Assembly: GCF_000730565.1 (NCBI RefSeq)
Contig: NZ_BBIQ01000004.1
Coordinates: forward strand, 209,441 to 273,440
Direction: 5' to 3'
Length of the DNA: 64,000 nt
From: Pseudomonas fulva NBRC 16637 = DSM 17717
GTDB taxonomy: Bacteria; Pseudomonadota; Gammaproteobacteria; Pseudomonadales; Pseudomonadaceae
Of this stretch, positions 60,935 through 64,000 are shown piece after piece. Made by a program: the position numbers and the translations under genes. The stretch's first letter is position 1. Every line of letters starts with the position of its first letter. The notes beneath the pieces are model-generated. The model saw only the letters and a program-made list of their open reading frames with translations. It searched no databases and had not been told where the DNA came from.

Positions 60935-62635
60935 TTAGCTGATTTGTGCAGATAGTCGAACTAAGCTGTACAGTGTGGCAAATCGAGTGCGCCCAGCCTT
61001 GTCAGTATAGGCATCTTGATGGCCGTAACCGGTTGACTGATTGAATATTCCTGTCTTGCAGTATTGGTTTAACGCTCCGCTGTTCTGACCATGCGCGAAG
61101 GCACCCTTAACCCCCGGCTTTCCACGTGGCGACGAAGAGGAAAAAGCAGGCACCGTTCCGTCGCCAGGATAATAGCCTGGGCCAATTTCGAGTGTGTAAA
61201 ACCCATTGAGTTCCACTTGCGCCTCCAGATTGTCACCGCTCAGTTTTGCATTCATTGCATCAAGGCCTATCAAATTTTTTGCCCCCCACTCAATAGTGCC
61301 CCAAGTATAAAGCTTCGAAGATTTTGATTCGGCAGCGTAATGTATAAATGTTTCAGAGTGGTACTTTTCCTCTATGTCTCCATGGAAGGCCTTGACGCCA
61401 TCGATAACTTCGAAAAACCGTGATCGTAATGATGGAGGTTCATCGCCAATGCCACTCCATTTAGATTGCTTGGCCTGGTGCGCCGCCACAACTCCGGCGG
61501 GGTCTAACAGTCTGTTATTATTGTCAGGAACTAAACCCCACCAGTTATCTGATTTGTAGATTTCTTCATAAGGGCAGCGCACTGGCAGTCGCATTGCGCG
61601 GTCTAATGTAGTGGTGTCTTTGGTGAAAAGCCACGGGTGGCCGTCATTGTAATCGTGGGAAGGGAGCAGCTCCAACGGCCCGGATGCGAACGCCATCACC
61701 GCGACTGCATCGGCAGCATCTCGGCCTAAAATTTTCTTTTCAGCCAATGCTTCAAAGCCAGCGCGAACTCGCTTGTAACTCGCCGGAGCTCCTGTAGCAG
61801 GCATTGCGCCATGAATAATTCCATATAACTTGCAGAATCCATGGCATGCCACCATTGCTCGTGCTACTAACCCACCCATTGAATGGGTGACGATGATTAC
61901 GTTTCCGGCTTTGCCATTGTAATGTGGAAGTACTGTGTTGTTGATGAAGTTAATAATGTCTTTCGCTGAATCTCGATTCGATTGAAGCCAATTATAGCCA
62001 GCCGCCCACACCTCATATTGTGTATCTGCTGCGTTTTTCAAACCACTCGCATCGCCCATTGCTGCAAGACTGGGGTTGTTTTCCCAGTCTCCCCAGTCGC
62101 CTGGTGCTTGGCCAACACGCTCTTTCCATTCGCCCTGAAGATCGTTGTTGAGCATGATGTTATTCATCTGCCGTTGCATTTCACCCATGATCGGATGATA
62201 AGCAGATCGCATGATTGCCCCCCACTTGCGGGTGCGCATTTCATCTGTTGAAAGCCCGCTGCCGGCATCGTCCAACTCACCTCCTTCGTAAACACCCAAA
62301 GCACCCGGCGTGGAGTCAAGCTCCGCCTGCCGTTGTTTAGATGACTTGAACCAGCTGCCGAATAGCAGGCCAAGCGTTTTGACCACCGGGAATAAGCCGT
62401 CCATGTTTGGGGCAACCCAGACACGCTTCTTGGTTTTCATGTTCATGAGGTTGGTACCCATGATCCCAGGAATGAAGATGATCGGTACAATTTTCTGACC
62501 TTTGTAGGCTACACACTTTTCTCTGGGGTCGGTGGACGAAGACAGTGTGGTGGTGGCCGTCAGCATGCCATCCTCATCGTATTCTTGAGGCAGGTGCAAC
62601 GCAGCGTCTTTAGGTGTCGTGGTTTTAGTTCCCAT
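60935..62635 (-). CDS. tle4: Tle4-type phospholipase effector C
   Basis: 566 aa. PIIFIPGIMGTNLMN at 51-65, Ser252 in VIIVTHSMGGLVARA, GPGYYPGDGTVPAFSSSS near residue 480-500 and GAFAHGQNSG. No signal peptide. Starts 54 nt after the tail of vgrG copy 3; its first ~27 codons and that gap match effector B almost base for base. Followed by tli4-D after 20 nt. Expected to cleave phospholipids in the target cell's envelope, as known for Tle4. Confidence 0.83.
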   Translation of the reverse strand: MGTKTTTPKDAALHLPQEYDEDGMLTATTTLSSSTDPREKCVAYKGQKIVPIIFIPGIMGTNLMNMKTKKRVWVAPNMDGLFPVVKTLGLLFGSWFKSSKQRQAELDSTPGALGVYEGGELDDAGSGLSTDEMRTRKWGAIMRSAYHPIMGEMQRQMNNIMLNNDLQGEWKERVGQAPGDWGDWENNPSLAAMGDASGLKNAADTQYEVWAAGYNWLQSNRDSAKDIINFINNTVLPHYNGKAGNVIIVTHSMGGLVARAMVACHGFCKLYGIIHGAMPATGAPASYKRVRAGFEALAEKKILGRDAADAVAVMAFASGPLELLPSHDYNDGHPWLFTKDTTTLDRAMRLPVRCPYEEIYKSDNWWGLVPDNNNRLLDPAGVVAAHQAKQSKWSGIGDEPPSLRSRFFEVIDGVKAFHGDIEEKYHSETFIHYAAESKSSKLYTWGTIEWGAKNLIGLDAMNAKLSGDNLEAQVELNGFYTLEIGPGYYPGDGTVPAFSSSSPRGKPGVKGAFAHGQNSGALNQYCKTGIFNQSTGYGHQDAYTDKAGRTRFATLYSLVRLSAQIS

Positions 62636-62915
62636 GGCGATGGCCCTTATTTCAAAATGTGGATAGACGAGGCTTAGCGAAACAACCCGTCATGCATCCC
62701 CCAAGACTTTAATTTTCATGAACTCAGCAATCTGGCTCTGTTGCACCGGAATCTTCCCAGCCGCATCCGACACATACTGCATCACGCTGCCATCAGCCCG
62801 GGTCACCTCAACCTTCACCCCCGGCGCAGGCTCCCCGGTGCTGAGCTTCTTGATCACATACGGGTCGGCAAAGTCGGTCTTGGGCATTTCATTGAAGCTG
62901 TGCGACAGGCTGGTG
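62550..62915 (-). repeat. vgrG-tail/tle4-head repeat, second copy
   Basis: Partner of 56695-57060. Homology stops inside tle4 around codon 27, marking a recombination edge within the toxin gene. Confidence 0.85.
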
Positions 62916-64000
62916 CCGCCGCTGAAGACCTTTTTTGCCCCTTTGACATCGATGGTTCCCGGCGCATGGATTTCGATGTTGCCGCCCTTGATACGAATGT
63001 AACCGCCACCACTGGTCAGCAGAATCCCGTCCTTGGCGGCGATCTCGATTCCGGCCGCCGTCGAGCTAAGTTTCATGTTCTGCAACGAGGTCAGTAACAT
63101 CTCGTCGTTCTGCGCCTGCAATTCCACCTTGCCCTTGGCCGCAAACAACTTGGCCCCGGCGTTCTGCGCAAACAGGCTGATGCTCTGCACCACGCTGGCC
63201 AGCAGCGACTTGCCGCTGGCGATGCTGACGTCTTCACCGGTACTCACAGTCAGATGCTTGCCGCTGTGCAGGTGGGTGTTCTGCGGCGTGGCGGTAGCGA
63301 TGTCGGCCGGGGAGGATGCGATCAGCAGTGGCTTCTGGTACCCCGGGGTCTTGCCGCGTCCGCCGCTGCGGATGGCCCACGCGGTGTCACCGCCGTTGCG
63401 TTGCTGTTCGCTCGGGCCTTGGCTCGGGCTGCTGTTGTCGTTGCCATAAGTGACGTCGGCATCGGCGTTGAGCTGGGTCAGGCTGTCCAGGCCGGCTTGC
63501 AGGGCGTCGGCGTTGTGCTGCTTGGCGGTATCGGACAGAGTCTTGAGGCGTTGCTCGCTGTTCTGCAGTTGTTGCTGGGCTTCGCTGACGTCGAGCTGGG
63601 CGCCCTGGGCGTTGCTGCGCTTCCAGGTGCTGAGGTACAGGCCCTGCTGGGCGCGTAGGGCGCCATAGGCGTCGGTGCGCAGCTCGAAGCCGGTGCCGCG
63701 CAGCGCGCCGCGGTGGTTGCCGCGCTGGTCGATCAGGTAGCCGAGGTTGAGCTGGGTGTGACCATGGCTGCTGTGCAATTGGGTGCGTACCTGACCGGTG
63801 GAGTCGTCCATCACCCACTAGTTGAAGCCGCCGCCGCCGATTTCCTTGCTCTTGTAGCCGCTCATCAAACCGCTGGAGTGCCAGGCCGGTTTGTGACCGC
63901 CGTACACCTGGCCCATGATCAGCGGGCGGTCGATGTCGTTGTCGAGGAAGGTGACCACCACCTCTTCGCCAGCGCGTGGCACGTGCACGCTACCCCAGTC
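62690..64000 (-). pseudogene. vgrG: VgrG copy 3, amber-interrupted and cut by window edge
   Basis: Open from the right edge (DWGSVHVPRAGEEVVVTF) to GGGGFN, where codon 63818-63820 is TAG; copies 1 and 2 have CAG (Gln) here. After the amber, the frame continues intact through the spike, coiled coil, DUF2345 and the TTR-like tail (GEPAPGVKVEVTRADGS) to the stop at 62690. Downstream restart is conceivable at the GTG two codons later, but would give a headless spike. The 5' part lies outside the window. Unless suppressed, effector C loses its carrier. Confidence 0.82.
62950..64000 (-). repeat. vgrG repeat, unit 3 (continues off window)
   Basis: Third unit, same direction; its 5' end lies beyond the window. 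Confidence 0.88.

Noticed and set aside
47720..64000. Prophage tail module
   Set aside because: VgrG resembles phage spikes, but no capsid, tail tube, lysis or integrase gene is present, and the Tle4/Tli4 cargo fits T6SS.

Overview
The window is chromosomal DNA from a Pseudomonas of the P. putida group. This is read from gene order and protein content: mexEF, then gntT-gntK/gntR, a BvgS/BvgA-like pair, cob/cbt genes behind a cobalamin riboswitch, a gluconate dehydrogenase operon, ptxS and kguEKTD. This order matches what I remember of P. putida KT2440. No rRNA, tRNA, CRISPR array, integrase or insertion sequence was seen.

Layout. 1-2.5 kb: MexEF-type RND efflux genes (mexF runs off the left edge). 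2.6-6.2 kb: gluconate uptake and phosphorylation (gntT, gntK) and the divergent repressor gntR, with three copies of one palindromic operator. 6.2-10.2 kb: hybrid sensor kinase and response regulator. 10.4-13.0 kb: DUF1272 gene, then cbtB-cbtA-cobE-cobM under a B12 riboswitch. 13-17.8 kb: housekeeping and accessory single genes (GNAT, LysE, hydrolase, pirin, DUF1652, a leader-peptide/ORF pair, AlkB). 17.9-27.3 kb: periplasmic gluconate oxidation to 2-ketogluconate (three-subunit dehydrogenase) and its uptake, phosphorylation and reduction (kguEKTD) with PtxS and its operators. Together with gntT/gntK this covers two of the routes by which P. putida brings glucose carbon to 6-phosphogluconate. 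27.3-47.6 kb: mixed single genes, including endonuclease I, aldo/keto reductase, two LysR regulators, MFS exporter, acetolactate synthase, bacteriophytochrome, TonB siderophore receptor with a Fur box, two membrane DUF proteins, small DUF genes, nitroreductase and ArfB.

47.7-64.0 kb is the most unusual part: a minus-strand type VI secretion (T6SS) cargo array with three vgrG copies, three full-length Tle4-type phospholipase genes with a THSMGG nucleophile elbow, four exported Tli4-type immunity genes, the 3' tail of a fourth tle4, and several short scars made of vgrG ends and a small lipoprotein signal. The vgrG bodies look nearly identical, while toxin and immunity genes are divergent and visibly AT-richer. 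All three vgrG copies appear defective or atypical: copy 1 lacks most of the gp27-like hub, copy 2 lost its 5' part and has a 1-nt frameshift, and copy 3 has an in-frame amber codon. No T6SS structural gene, hcp, PAAR or DUF4123 adaptor gene is present, so this is an orphan effector island that grew and decayed by recombination between vgrG repeats.
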